Shown: positions 23,171 to 38,190, numbered from the stretch's first letter. The stretch: DNA of 64,000 nt from Aldrovandia affinis (GCA_029706075.1 JAINUG010000048.1:3404501-3468500); one strand, 5' to 3'. A program made the numbers and translations. The notes: generated by a model not told the origin, from the sequence alone.

Positions 23171-23659
23171 AACCCTGGATCCGTTTTTAGGACAGCCCCC
23201 CCTTCCCCCCATCGTGCCACCTACATGCTGTCTGACTGAGCTGGGCCTTGCATTTTTTGAGGGATTGAGGGTGGAAGTCAGCTTACACACCATGTCTCTC
23301 AGACGCACACTCCTGGCAGGGAAGCCTTTGTTTTTACTGGGTGTTCCTTTTTTTTGTGGCATGTTTCCGCACAGATTGTCCTCTTCATTAATGATTATGC
23401 ATACGTTGAGTGTGCATGCATGTATGCCAATGTTGTTATACCGTGCTGCTATCTTATTGTCAGTATAATTTATTCAGGGCCACGAGTGCATGCAGTGCTG
23501 CGTGTGTTTTCTGGAAAGAGTATGAATGGAGACTGAGCTCTATAGAAAAAGACGACAAGACAGACAGCAGCTGGAGCTCCATATATAAATGAGTTATCGT
23601 TTACATTATATTTATTACCATTACTGTTGGCAATAATTGTTACATTATATCTTTTTTTT

Positions 23660-23805
23660 ACTATTTCATTTTTTTATTTGAATTATTGTTATAATTATTT
23701 ATTTTAAAATAAATGTATTATAAAGTGTGTTGTTGTTGTTTACATTTATGCTTTGACATTACCTTTGTTTCATTCCAATAAAGACATTTGAATTTGAATG
23801 AAACA
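23660..23805 (+). mobile_element. Possible LINE 3' tail
   Basis: CATTCCAATAAAGACATTTG followed by AATTTGAAT resembles the AATAAAG plus (GAATTT)n ends of fish L1/Tx1 LINEs. Only the tail is visible. Confidence 0.4.
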
Positions 23806-24575
23806 GACAGACAGGGAAAGCGATCGAGAGCGATAACAGTCAGAGAGAGACAGAGAGAGAGAGACAGAGAGACAGAGAGAGAGAGAGAGTGTGTAAGGGT
23901 GGCTCAGAGTTAAGAGGTTGGATTAGCCCTCTAAAGCCTCTGGCTCCATCTCTCCCACTGAGATAACCCTTCCCTCCCTTTTCTCTGTCTTCCTTCTATC
24001 CACCCTGCGTCCGTCCTTAATCCCTCACATCTCAGACACACAGCTATATAAAAATTATGATACAATGCATTACACTGCTGTGCAGCCTTTTCACACAGCA
24101 AACTCCCCCGTAGACTGCAACAGCAATGGGCCCAAAGCCTGAGGTCACATAATAAGCCATACACATTACTACACCCACAGAGAGGCAGGCAAAGAGATGA
24201 TCAATGAGACAGGCTCACAGACAGACAGACAGACAGGAATAGAGATTAGTGAGATGGTTAGATAGGCAAGCAGTGAGAGACAGGTAGACAGAGAGCTGAG
24301 CATGTGGACAGAAAGACAAACAACTGGAATAAAAGACTGGAAGACAGAGCTTGTTCAGCTGTTTATTCCAGGTGCATTGCTTAAAAAGCATTAATCATTC
24401 ATGCAATTACTGCAATTAATAAACAGAGGATGACTGAAAATCATTTAAAAAAATGTCTTTTAAAAAAGGTCAAGGAACATGTGGCAGGTTCTGCCAGCTT
24501 TGAAAGTTATGAGTCTTTGAGAGCCAAAAGATCCCTTAAAAATGGGATTGACCCATAGATGTATCATTCAGAGAT

Positions 24576-24712
24576 GTGGACTCGAGTCATTGTGATTTGG
24601 ACTCGAGTGGACTCGAGTCACTGTTTTGATGACTTGAGACTTGCTTGAGACTTGGACCAAATGACTTGAGACTTACTTGTGACTTGGATAAGAGGGACTT
24701 GGTCCCATGTCT
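24576..24712. repeat. Short-motif repeat (ACTCGAGT / GACTTGAGACTTG)
   Basis: GGACTCGAGTCATTG, GGACTCGAGTGGACTCGAGTC and then GATGACTTGAGACTTGCTTG in tandem. A dispersed repeat of this form occurs in many fish genomes; class not assigned. Confidence 0.55.
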
Positions 24713-25139
24713 GGTATCATTACACTTCGAGACATGAAGACACACTTTATGTTTTAACTGATGCATTTTGATGGGTACAGAGTGGATCTGGGGTGAACCA
24801 GGGACTTGAACACCAGTTGCCTCAGTATGCATGTATGTGCACTTAAACTGAGAGCTCCTAATCTCCAAGTTCTCAAACCCAATCCTGAGCCCTAAACAGC
24901 CAACCACTGTAGAACTGCATTCCCTGTGCTGCAGCATTTCTCACACAAGAACCGCCAGAGAAATGCATGCTAATTAAGTTATTAAGGAACACTTAAAGCA
25001 ATCAAGAGACAATTACGTGTGAATTAAGCACATCATGTGTGGGATTTAATTGACTTCTTCAACTGGAAGCTGCACTGGTGATGGGTAGATATCTGGATCA
25101 GGTTTTATGTGAATGTGTATATGTGTACCTCTGTGAGTG

Positions 25140-25212
25140 CAAGTGTGTGTGTGTGTGTGTGTGTTTGAATGCATGAGTGTGTGTGTGAGCATGACTGTGT
25201 GCATGCGTGTGA

Positions 25213-25292
<80 letters not shown>
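25140..25292. repeat. (GT)n microsatellite
   Basis: About 150 bp, interrupted between 25165 and 25215; the 25215-25292 part is nearly pure. Confidence 0.97.
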
Positions 25293-25294
<2 letters not shown>

Positions 25295-25808
25295 TTGCGT
25301 GTATATAGGTGTGTACACTCTTGCACAGGAGAAATGGGTGTAAATAAATGGACAGTTGGCTCTGGTATATCACCATCAGTTTAACAGTGTCTGCTCCACC
25401 CTGAGTGACGGCTCCCTCTCTCCCTCCCTCCCACAGACAGGCAGTCATCTATCACCCAGGGATAGACAGAGGGAGGGGGAAGAAAGAGAGAAGAGTAGAC
25501 AGAGATGCTGAATGAAGCTGAAGTTTTTTTAGGCTCGGATAAAAGTTTTCAATAAATCCTTTATAGAACTGAATATGATTTAATTGTTGCAACGGTGAAG
25601 GAAAGTGAGTCTGAATGTGGAGATGGACAGGTCAATATTAAACAAGCTGTGCTCACTGTGCATTCCTGTCTCCCATAGATACTGCATGTATCTAACTGTT
25701 TCACAAGCTCTGGCGCCATCCTGTCACCCCCCATCAAAGCCATTTCAACTGGACTGACTGTGTCTAGTCAGAGACACCTACTGCGTTGGGCCATCATGTG
25801 TGTCTGTG

Positions 25809-25820
25809 TGAGAGAGATGT

Positions 25821-25885
<65 letters not shown>

Positions 25886-25888
25886 GAA
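25809..25888. repeat. (GA)n microsatellite
   Basis: Nearly pure GA for about 75 bp with a few G insertions. Confidence 0.95.
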
Positions 25889-26338
25889 ATTGTGCATGTG
25901 TATTCCTTTATGTAGGCATGGGACCTTGCGTGATACATGTGCGTGCATGCATGCCTGCACGTGTATGTATATGTGTACGCATATGGTTGTGACGTTGTCG
26001 TGCAGGTCTGGTAACATGGCCGGTGAGGGTCAGGGATAAAGACTGGCAGAGTGGACAGTTGGAAGGGGAACTGAGGAAGACAGGGAGTCGTAAAAAAAGA
26101 ATGATGGCAGCAGAGAGAAAGAAAGAGGGATTTTTATTAATTATTTACATGGATAAAGGGCAGACGGTCAGATTTACAGCATGTCAGCTGGTCCGGATAT
26201 CGACCCTCTCGCCAACCTGATTATCTGCACAGACAGGAGTTTCTTAAAAGAAAAGAGGGCAGAGCAAAAGAAGAGCAAATGATATACGAGCCGGTGCTCA
26301 TCACATCTCTCTTTCTCCCTCTCTCACTACCACTACAG

Positions 26339-26530
26339 TCTGGTGTCGAACAGAGCAGTGATCCAAGCAGAGATAGACCGCCTGGGGTTCACCTAAGTCT
26401 TGTTGACAGATGAACTGCTGTTATTTTAAAGTAATGTTGCTTAATGCATTTGGAGTGCTTTGGCAACAGATATCGGCACACATTTTATTGTACCAATAAA
26501 GTCCATTCGATATGAACTCAATTGGACTGG
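26339..26530 (+). other. Exon-like end or LINE tail (ambiguous)
   Basis: After TCTCACTACCACTACAG the frame from 26340 reads LVSNRAVIQAEIDRLGFT and stops at TAA (26394). About 105 nt on is CCAATAAAGTCC. This looks like a last exon with a poly(A) signal. However, GTGCTTTGGCAACA... followed by CAATAAAG and AATTGGACTGG also resembles a fish Tx1/L1 LINE 3' end. Undecided. Confidence 0.25.
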
Positions 26531-27684
26531 ACATAGCGAGAGCAAGACTGAAAGAAAGAGGTGGGGGGGGGGGGGGTAGAGAGCAATAGAGAAGACAATG
26601 ACTGACTGAAGGAAGATTTAAAAAATGTAACAACACTCAGGAAATGCCTGAATAAAAGGGTAGAAGAGCCCCAGGCCACACCCGTTTCAAAACAGAATGT
26701 GATCCAACCTATGCGCTATGTGGGAGTGAAGACAATCGATGGTTGAAACGGTACAGAGAGAAAGAAGAGAGTTGTTTTCGGGAGGAAAGAAACAAACAGC
26801 CCCGAGGGAAGGAGAGGAGGAGTGAGGGAAAACAGCAGGGGGATATGGACAGGGGAAGAGAGTGAGAGCGCTTATGCGCTGTGTCACACTTTCAGCAGTG
26901 TACATGTCTGTTAGTCATACCACTGACGCACCTAGGAGTTGGAATGGGAGTTAGAGAGAGAGAGACAGAGAGGTAGAGAGATAGGAGCTGACAGATGGAG
27001 AGAGAGAGCCAGAGGCCTGACAGAGAGGTGACCCCCCGAGAGAGAAAGAAAGAGGGACCATGAGAGAGGTGGATGGGGGGAGAAAGAGAAAGAGAAATAG
27101 CAAATCGCATTGAATTGATGAAACGAGAGATGGGGGAAAATGTACACATAAAAAAGGAGAGCTATGGAGGTGGAGAGGAATAAAAATGAGAAAATATGCA
27201 AGAGAAGTTGACAGATTGAGAAAGAGATGAGGGAGGGAGGGAGGGAGGGAGGCCCCAGAGAGAGAGAAAGAGAGAGAGCAGGGGACACATATGGACGAGT
27301 GGAGGCTGCAGTAGTCTGTCAGTACACCAGGTGTATTAAATACAGCCGATATCTCTATAAAAGACAACATGCCATAAATAACTGTGTCAAAACTAGCCTG
27401 GGTTGTTAAAGTGCCCATAAGTCCACACGTCTCCAGTGCTTCGAAATGTGACTCCTGGACCATATTAATGCACTAGCCAGAGTCACAGCACGTGGGCAGA
27501 GGAGGGAAAAAGAGGGAGAGAGTGACAGGGAGAGAGAGTGAAGAAGGGACAGAAAGAGAAAGAGCACGTACAGGTTCTCATTAGGTATCAAGGTGCCATT
27601 AAACAGCAAACTAGCCAAGAGAAGTAGCTAGACGGTTGGTGCCACTGTGAGTGTGGCCAGTGCTTCATAATTGGGCACAGAGAA

Positions 27685-28065
27685 GGGGCCTCCCGCGTGG
27701 TCTAGCGGTAAGAGCGTTCAACGCTAGCAACCACGGTTTTATTCCACCAGTCGCACCAGTTTCGGCTCTGGCTGGGAGTGCCACTAGGGGGCGGCAATTG
27801 GCTGTTTGCCCCCGGGGGGAGGGATAAAAGCCAAAGGAAAGACTCACTGCATATATGAGTGGTCCTGCGTCAGTGACAGGCTTCAGCCTAGGTGGGCACT
27901 GGCTCGAAGGAGGCAGTGCAGCACCGGCTACTGGCCGGACTATGGCAGCAAGTTCTCATAGGAGGGAGAGATAATTGGCACAAAAATAGAGATGGAATTG
28001 GATACTAAAAAGTGGGGGGAAAAATGGGGAAAACAGCAAAAATAATTTTAAAAAATAATAATAAT
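27685..28065 (+). mobile_element. tRNA-derived SINE, divergent relative
   Basis: Good promoter boxes: GTGGTCTAGCGGTAAGAGC (A box) and GGTTTTATTCC (B box). The body shares GGGGGCGGCAATTGGCTGT, GGGGGAGGG and an AATTGG(A/C)(T/C)AC-type 3' end with the copy at 5929, but the middle (CAGTGACAGGCTTCAGCC, AAGGAGGCAGTGCAGCACCG) is different. Probably a sister subfamily with another tRNA head or a recombinant. Confidence 0.75.
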
Positions 28066-29185
28066 TGGGTACAGAGGCAGGGACAGCCCATCACAGGACC
28101 CCGGCTGCCTGCGTTTGTAATGAAGTAAAGACACGCTGTCCTCGACACGCTGATGCGTGTGTGTGGTGGACTGCCCCATGCACTGAAAGGACTCGAGCAG
28201 CAAGCTGGAAGCTATGAAAGTTAAGACCTTAGGAAGAGGGATTTGCATGTCACATTTGCCAGGCTCAGATCCATTGACACGTCCTTAGACAACCTAACGC
28301 GGGGACTGGCACAGTCTAATGAAAACCGCAGAGCATGGAGCAAACAGATGAGGTGGGGTGTGAGTGGGGGCGGGGGGTAAAGGAAGGGACTCTGTGCCGC
28401 AGTAAAAGCATCACTGACAGCGGCGGGCAGGCTAACGCACACAATTTACGAACAGCAATAAAATGATACACTGCAAAATATATGGCAGATGCAAAAAGGG
28501 CCACAGAAATATAAAGAAATCAAAAATAGTAATACGGCGTAGCGTGTACACACGTATACTTGTAATAAACTTAAAGGCAGACAAGCTTGCTAAGTGTAAG
28601 GATTTTGTGTGGAAATGAAACCATGCAGCAGATGACATAAATAACTCAGAATGCTCAAACTCAAAAGGGAATCAAAATGCTGTCAACTGGTTGGTATCTT
28701 CTGTCCCATGATGGCATATATTTGGGACCAGACGGCAACCAAATAGTCACCCTCCCCTGCCCCAAATTGGAAATTTCACAACACAAGGGCAGCCATTTAC
28801 AGGGGATTTTTCTTATAATTTATCTACCTAGTAATTTATGGCGGAGTAGCGGGACATCCATCTGAATACATACACAGCAGGATCTGGAGTTTGCCGGGGT
28901 CAGGGTTTGCGATTAAGTTCTGAGAACCCATAATCTCTCCAGCTTCAGCACAAAATTGACAAAAAAAGTTAAAAGTTAAAAGTTTGAAAGCAGAGGACGT
29001 GGATGGAATTGCATGGCCAAGCAGAATAGTGGGACCCTGAGGTTTGCGTTTGCTGAGAGTGCTGGGGGATTTTTACAAACATCATAACATGTTTTCATAG
29101 ATTTACACAAAATTTAGCCTTGCCAAAAGTAAATTGTTAATGCATAAAATAAATAGATAGCCGTGACTTATGGGGACAGCAGAGG

Positions 29186-29197
29186 GATGTGTGTGTG

Positions 29198-29240
<43 letters not shown>
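29186..29240. repeat. (GT)n microsatellite
   Basis: About 50 bp with a single TT interruption. Confidence 0.95.
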
Positions 29241-29244
<4 letters not shown>

Positions 29245-30432
29245 GCATGGATGTGTGTGCATGCATATGTCTGGACATATGTGTGTGGCAAAGAGTGAGT
29301 GTGTATGTGTATATGTGTGATTGTGTGCAAAGCTGTGTTGTTAATGGCAGCTGCCAGGCCCCTATACCCATCCCTCATATCCAGGCTGAGGTACAGACAC
29401 AGTGCCGGGGGAGGTTAAGTATCTGCATCAGTATCACCTCCTCCAGAGCCCCGGGGCTTTATCTCTTCACTCTAAAGTTAAGCCGCCTGCTGCCTCACTC
29501 TTATTTATTTATTTCTGTTTGCACCTGCTACTGAATGTAATTTCTCCCATTTTATCTATTAAAGTTATTTCACTTTACTTGTGTGTGGGGGGGAAGGGGG
29601 TGGTGAGTGAGTGAGGGAAAGAGGGTGTTTCATTCAGGATCTGCAGGTTGAGATAACCAAGCTGTTGACCCACTCTCCAAACACATGCACGCATGCATAT
29701 ACGCGCACACACAGGAACACACATTTACCTTAACTGCTATGCTGAGTGAGATGGGCACAAACACACACACCCACGCACACGGATATGAAATGAAAGAACT
29801 GTGTTTCTCTTCAATTTATTAAGAGCCAACAACTAGAAGTTGCCAAATAGGGTCCACAACTAAACTAAAGCTCAACCTGACTTGCCTAACATGAGGCATG
29901 ACCAGAGACCTAATGCCGATGGCCGGAACATGGAAGATTTTTAACAATTATATATATATATAACCAATTTAACACAGATTTTTTTAAATCAAAATATGGG
30001 ATGTTCAAATTTGTCCGTGAGTCTGGGCATATCTACACACTGGAGCCCAGTGTCATAAGAGAATGAGCCACCCAGAAACTCCTAAAATTGCTCATTTAAT
30101 GTCTTTAATTGTCAAATCGGAATTCAGCTAAAGATTGTTTGAGATTTGTGTAATATACCTGTAATATAACTAGGGGAGAGCTTTAGCATTGAATTTCCAT
30201 CTGATTTTGTTTTAAATCATACAGTAAGACTTTTCTATATCTTATTGTTGTACTACAATGTGTGCATATATAGCTATGAAAATCAAAGGGGGATTGTCAC
30301 ATAAATAAAGGATTTATTTAGGATTTGGGTTATTGATTAAATGTTTTTGAGGTCAGTTTGATCAATGTATCATTCATTCAAATATTTTGGTGCTCATTCT
30401 ATAAATTCTATAAATTAAGGTCATAGGTACAC

Positions 30433-31412
30433 ATACGGGGGACATACAAAAGAATGGAAACACCAAATGAAATAGAATATAATGTATAATATATGCCATT
30501 TAGCAGGCGCTTTTAGTAGCTTTTAGTAGTGAATGCATACATTTTTCAGTATATGTGGTCCCAGTGGGAAATGAACCCACAACCTAAGTGTTACCAATGT
30601 TGTGCTCTACCAACTGAGCCACACAGAACCAGGACTCATATTTTGAAGCATCTAAATTGGAATAAAAAATTGCAGGTGTGTCAGTTACAGAAACAGCAAA
30701 ATGAATTATTGTGACAAGGGAAACAATGTCTAAAATCATAATGGCATATGCCAAACAAGGAAAAACTCTATCAGGAAAGAGGAACAGTGATCGTATGTCA
30801 AAGCTCATTGACAGGGATAAATGGACACGTAACAGTACAGTTGCTAAAAACCACAAAAAACCACAAAACTGAATCTACACTGCCGTGACCCAGTCTCAAT
30901 GAAAGCTGTACGTTGTGAGTTTCACAAAGCTGATACTTATGGTAGGGCTGCCATTCTGAAACCGCTTGTAACCACGGCTGATGGGCAGTCATCTCGTGGG
31001 AGTCACTGGGTCTGATTATTACTGGGTCTGTTAGAATTACGCCTAAGAAATACAAAGCTACTTTAGGTGACCAGATGCACCATATGGTGCAAACATTGTT
31101 TCCTCAACATGAGTGGTTTCCTGAACACCAGGATGAAGCCAAACACATTCCATATCCTCCCCAATCACCAGATCTAAACATAATTGAATGTTTATGGGAA
31201 GTTCTGGGACATAGAGTGCAGAGTAGATTTCCTCTGCTTTCGTTCTTGATGAACGGTCCAATATCCCACTAGAAACAGTTCAAAATTTGTATAATAGCAT
31301 TCCAAGAAGGATTGAAGCTGTTCTGAAGGCAAAGGGCAGCCCATCTTCGCATTAGTTAATAAATATTCATATATTGTTTGGTGTTTCCCTTATTTTGTCT
31401 ACCCCCTGTACA
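30433..31412 (+). mobile_element. Tc1-type transposon relic with nested SINE
   Basis: Inverted ends: ACGGGGGACATACAAAAG with GGAAACACC on the left and GGTGTTTCCCTTATTTTGTC with TACCCCCTGTA on the right. The plus strand encodes decayed transposase: HMVQTLFPQHEWFPEHQDEA, PPQSPDLNIIECLWEVLGHR (block with the catalytic Glu, residues IIE) and, after a frameshift, NLYNSIPRRIEAVLKAKG then a stop near 31350. The segment with the second Asp (FQDDNAPxH in relatives) is deleted and earlier parts have stops. A different Tc1 lineage from the relics at 379 and 4647. Confidence 0.88.
30491..30632 (-). mobile_element. tRNA-derived SINE nested in a Tc1 relic
   Basis: On the minus strand: GGTTCTGTGTGGCTCAGTTG, GTAGAGCACAACATTGGTAA, GTGGGTTCATTTCCCACTGG. 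The A box (TGGCTCAGTTGG) and B box (GGTTCATTTCC) sit at tRNA-like spacing, and the 3' part ends GCGCCTGCTAAATGGC. A widespread teleost SINE-like repeat. It is a degraded element and not a functional tRNA, since the acceptor stem cannot form. Confidence 0.75.
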
Positions 31413-34400
31413 TAACCTGTATATGAGTTGAAACTGTAATGTCAGGATATCTCGATTGCTATGTCAACAAATTTTACATTTCTTTAGTTATATGTTACGC
31501 AATGGCTATGCACTCTCTCCCTATCCCGGCCGTTGATATTTCACCAAATATATGAGACATTGGTGTTTTGAGAAATGTAACTCATCCGTTAAGACTGGGC
31601 CAAGGTTTTAACGGCGAACGAATGAAAGGCCGCGGGGAGAGCACGCGAGCGTCCTCCTCTGCCACACCTGGCTGTCCTGAAACCTCGAACTTTCCCTGCC
31701 TGGAGCAACCGCCATTTCTTCCAGAAATGTCACAGTGACAAAATGTCACAGTGACTTCTTGTCAAGGTATTATACTCCGTTTCTCTCAAATATGCGAAAG
31801 TGCCTTTATTTTTTGTTAAAAATTCATTCTACAATTTCCGTCTCTTAATGCTGTAGCTACTGTGTAAGAATAGGCTCTAGTGCCAGATGCCTAAAGCATG
31901 TCAAATACGCATTCACGCGCCACGCTATTATCATATAGATCCAATCGTCCTGCCAGGTGTGACGCTTGCTCGTTTTCTTCCCTTTCTGCCTGTCTAGTTT
32001 GATATCTCCAAAGCTGAGATGAAAAGTCAGTTTTATTCTCACTGCTGCCATCCTATTTAAATTTAAATGAATTCGTACCATGATCAGTAAATGTATTTTG
32101 ATTATTCTGCATTATTTTCTCCGTTGTCATCATGATCATAATTATTTAAAGAAGCATTATGAACACGGGCAAATAACCCAAGTGCTTAAATTACCCAACA
32201 ACAGACCCTTCCATTAACAGATTAAAAGCTTTACGTCGTTTCTAGTTGCTCTGCGCCCGGCTTCCTTTTAAACAGTCAAAGGAAAAGATGAATTCCCACG
32301 GGGGAGAGAAAAGGGGGAATCAGAAAGCTTAATCTTTCTACCTGGCGCGATGTGAGAATAACTATGGTAGACAGACAGTGGGTGAATCAGCTCCTATACG
32401 GGAGAAAACGTCCCAGGTGTAGAGGCTTCTGTCTGGCAAATTACCATGATAAGTACTTATCAAGCACTTCCGCAGAGTAAGTCAGGGTACACACGCGCCG
32501 CAGCAGTAATGCGGACGCGGAGGTGCCTGAATGCTGAGCACGAGTATAAAATCCACCTGCTCTGCATTCTTGTGCGCGAGGAGCAGATCCACCACTGTGG
32601 GACCGTAACTGATTTGATCCATACACAGCCTTTTGTCGTCACCCCCCCATAGTCGCTGATCTGAGGCGTATATTATTTGGCCAACTGGAAACACCAGCGC
32701 ATATTTACTGGTTTGTTTTGAATGATAAATACATGGCCGATCTTAGAACATGAGAAGAGCTGGCTGTTAACAAGTATGTGCGGCGTCATCAGCTGCTCAG
32801 TGCTGCAACACATTAGTCTGAGTTAACACAACACATAAGTCTTAGAGGTTAATGGGCCAGAGAAGTTATAAGACTATATCAGTCTTGCCCTTGCAATTTC
32901 ACCTCCCTAAAATACATACACAGCCACACATACAGAACATATATTTTAATATTGAGGGGGCAACTTTAATTTGAGTGTTTGTTTTTTACATATTCTTTTT
33001 GCTTGATTTATTTGAGAAAAGAATCGAGAGTTCACCAATGTATTATGCATTCCGATTCCTGACCTGTCTGCCTTGAGGTCCTTGGTTGATTGTACTTGAA
33101 GTGCATAGTGTTTCAGTATAGACATGTTTAAGCAAGATCTTATAATGCTTCATAGACCACATATCATATTTCCAATGAGCTTTGTTTGGTATTCCAACTT
33201 GAATACAGTACTAGTAATTCATTTTCTGGTGAGATGTGGTGTGTCTGCATGTTGCTGTAAACTGAAGAAATGTATAGTAAATATCATATATATTTAGGAA
33301 GTATATATTCCTTGCTCCCCTTGTTATGAGCTCAAGTCTAGTTCATGTTACAATTGGTTTATCTCCTATATCTTCATCTGATGTAATAGTAGCACAGTGC
33401 TTTCTAGTAAAATACCAATACAGAGGGTATGGAACTAGCCTTTAAAATGAGAAGTGTTGAATCTGTTCTTCACAATTAAAAAGCTTGCCAATTGAAGCAA
33501 GGATTGCCCATCGGCTGCTGATATATTTTTTTTATAGTTTTGTAATGTGATGGTGTTATAATACATTTGTATTCTTCATATTAAACCTTTTTAGTCATAA
33601 CAAAGAGTCCAGGCTACACATTACCATTATATTATCATTTTGAGAATGAGTTTGGATTTTAGCTTGTTGTTTGTTTTTATCTCTCTGTAACTAAAGTGAT
33701 TGCATGTGAAATGTAATTTTTGGCACTCAAGTAAAAAGGAATCGACTGATGTTGTGGTGATTCATTTTTATTTATACCACCCATCCTTGCATGATGAGGG
33801 ACATTATTAAAAACCTCCACTGCACTGGCTCGGTGCAGCTACCAGAGTAAGACTCATATTGAGATTCCCTTACATTACATTCTGTGAAACTATTCAAATA
33901 TATTTATGATTGATATTCAGCCTTCAAACTCCAGAAAATGAGCAACGGTTTTCGGACTGTGCAACATGCAGTCAAGCCAATATGCTGAAAGAACGCCTGT
34001 GATCTGTTGCTTAATGCAAGTTATCTATTCCAGTCACACTTCCAACAAGCGGCATTCCATCAGGCTTCTCCGTAGCCAGCACAGCTCAAGTATTTGTACT
34101 AATTAAGAAAGTACACCATATTACTAATTGGCGACAAGATTGAGGAAGAGACTAATAATGAGGTCTATTTGTGGTATTCTACTGCTGTTAACCATTCAGC
34201 TGCCAAAGCACTTGGTGAAACAAAAATGTTTCGAGAATAGACTTTTGAATGTAAGGGTATTAAACTTTATGGGATTCCTAGCTTGGAGCCAGGGGACCAC
34301 TTGTGGGTGGGGAGGGGGATGAATGAGCAAATGTAGACATTTCCCTCTCACATAAACTCCCTTTCATTTGGTCCTTCTAGATTCTCTACCTTACCTGTAC

Positions 34401-36517
34401 TGTGTTTCAGGGCCTCCAGGGTATGGTCATTATTTGCACAATTATGGTGAGGGGGGATTACAGCTGAGGAGAACAGCAGAAAAATCCAACTCAAAAAGCT
34501 TCCAGTGGTAGCGGAGCTAACTCTCTGAGATTAATATACAACTTTAAGTATAAATCACTTTTGGTCTGAGCATGTCAGCCATGCTGACCTGCTATTATTT
34601 CAGTCTTTGTACAGTACATTTAAGTAGTGTCAGAAAAATGTTCTGGTAAGCTCCCAACCATCCCCTCTGGAACTTAGTTACTTTCATCCCCAGATGCATC
34701 ATGATTCACAACTACCTATGGTTTCCTTTCATAAAATTTTTATTTTAGCATCTTTCCACTTGTTGTGAAGACAGAATGGAAATAAAGAATTAGGTAGACA
34801 CATTTTGGTTTCTGCCATACTCAGTGCAGATTTATGAATGAGTTAAAACACCAGTATTTGTTTTGCTTTGTGCCACCAGATGGTACACATATTGTGTTGT
34901 AGCTCATGGACTAGACACCACTCCACCAATTACACCACTCATAGAAAAACAGATTTAAATCCCACACACTCAAATATAACACTTATTCCCTGAACTAAAC
35001 TGATTTATTTTTAAGATGACCTAAGACTCCACTGTTGTTGTTGGATTATATTAAACTTTAAAAATATGTTTATGTTAAGCAGTCCTCTTCAGTCTGTAGA
35101 GGTAGCAATCTATTTCCTTTAAAAACATTTCTGTTAAGCTTCCAAGCTCAGGTCATGTTCCAATCTGATGGATCCCATTTGAATCATAATCTCTGTTTCG
35201 AGCAGCCAATTTTTGACCAGTCACTCCCATGCAGCACAGCACCACACCTGATATAATACAACCAATCAGGAAAGAGTCAGGAAGACACAGCTAAGGAAAT
35301 GTACGGTTGCTGTTTTTATTGATTGTTTTTTTGTTTTACAGTGTTGTTGTTTCTCTTCTGCATTGGCTAGAAACAACACAGAACAAACACCTGAAAAGCA
35401 AACGGACACCAAAGGGTGGGACGGTCCCGCGGGGCAAGGTGCGGGAGGGGCATCATGTCATAGAGATGGGCACGGCGTGTGGCTAGGGCAAAAAAGTCGG
35501 GATGGCACAAACACAGGAGGTTATGTTCAGGTTTGGCTTGGGTACTCTGGGAAGCTTTTAAAAAACAGGACCGTGCATTTTGCACAAAAGCATCCTCCAC
35601 CAAATCTGTGACTGTAGTTATTCGAATTCCATTCACTTGCTTCCGGAACAGTTTTGAGAAAAGAAACAGAAAATGTCCTCTCTTGGTGTTACCATGACAG
35701 ACTGTTTGTTCTCAAACTGACTCAAACTGTCTCCATCTACTGTTTGTGTATGCCTCCCATATGCTCAGAATTTGACTTGTGATAGGTTCTGTTTTTCCCT
35801 GAAAGCTTCAACTTTTTGACAGATCGCTGCCTGCGGGCATCCTGAAACCTACAAATGTTAGATCAGGCATTTTCAAAATCGCTGCCACTTTGACCCCAAA
35901 GGGAGAGAAACCACTTTCTTAACGTTTAAGCTGAAGCCCCTTGGTTCCCACTGTAAACATATACAGAGTATAAAATCAGTCAGGTAACAGTGGCACAGGT
36001 TCCATAGAGACAGAAAGACTGACAGAAGGACAGACAGGTGGGTACATGGCAGGAATCTGTACACAATATACATTTGAGAGAGACAGCTCAAAAAAGGACT
36101 CCCATGTAGGTGGCACCACAAGTTCTAACCATAGCAATGGTTACAACAACAACAATAATAATACAAAGCAATAATGATTCGAATACATTTGTACTTTAAT
36201 GAGCACACACGGTATAGAAAAAATAGCTTTAAATATGTAATGGAATATACAATGTTTGTCTTTTTCTACATAAGAACGTTTAATAAAAAGCTATAAGGGC
36301 AATCGTTACGATAACGCGTTTTAAAACAGGACGTGCTGCGGAGCTGGCTGACTTTGACACATATAGACACCCGACTCCGGGCATTAATGCGCTGGAATAA
36401 CACAGTGGAACACAGCGGCTCTTTCAGCTCCAGGCATGAAAATACATCTGAGAGGTCTGACTACAACACTAATGCTGCCCAGGGCCTCATGGGCACTCTT
36501 ATTCTCTCTTTCTCTTT

Positions 36518-36548
<31 letters not shown>

Positions 36549-36779
36549 ATTTCTGTCCTTTTCACTTTGTCTTTCTCTCTCCCTCTCTCTCTTCTCTCTC
36601 CCTCTTTCTGTCTCTCTCTGTTGCTTCCTCTCTCCCACAGTGATTTTAGGGGTTACAATGAATGTCCCCTTGTCTCTGCATTAAGGAGCGCTGAAGCTCA
36701 GGGAATTCGAAAAAATATGAGCAATGTTAAATAGAACTGGATGGGGAAGGGAAGAGGCGAGGGCAGAGTCGAGGTGAAT

Positions 36780-38190
<1,411 letters not shown>

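Larger units (their letters stand above)
22310..30432. other. No confirmed gene; GA-rich and CA-rich low-complexity DNA
   Basis: Large purine-rich (GA) tracts at 23840-23890, 26520-26580, 26950-27290 and 27500-27570, and CA/GT tracts at 22330-22410, 22500-22700 and 29690-29780. Contains the divergent SINE and the two exon-like blocks listed separately. The rest shows no convincing exon. Confidence 0.55.

Noticed and set aside
30491-30632. Possible tRNA gene (A and B boxes)
   Set aside because: Boxes are degenerate, no acceptor stem forms, and the sequence continues into a SINE body.
32440-32700. TATAAA-containing GC-rich block taken as a promoter
   Set aside because: GAGTATAAAATCC is present, but no downstream exon can be found on either strand.
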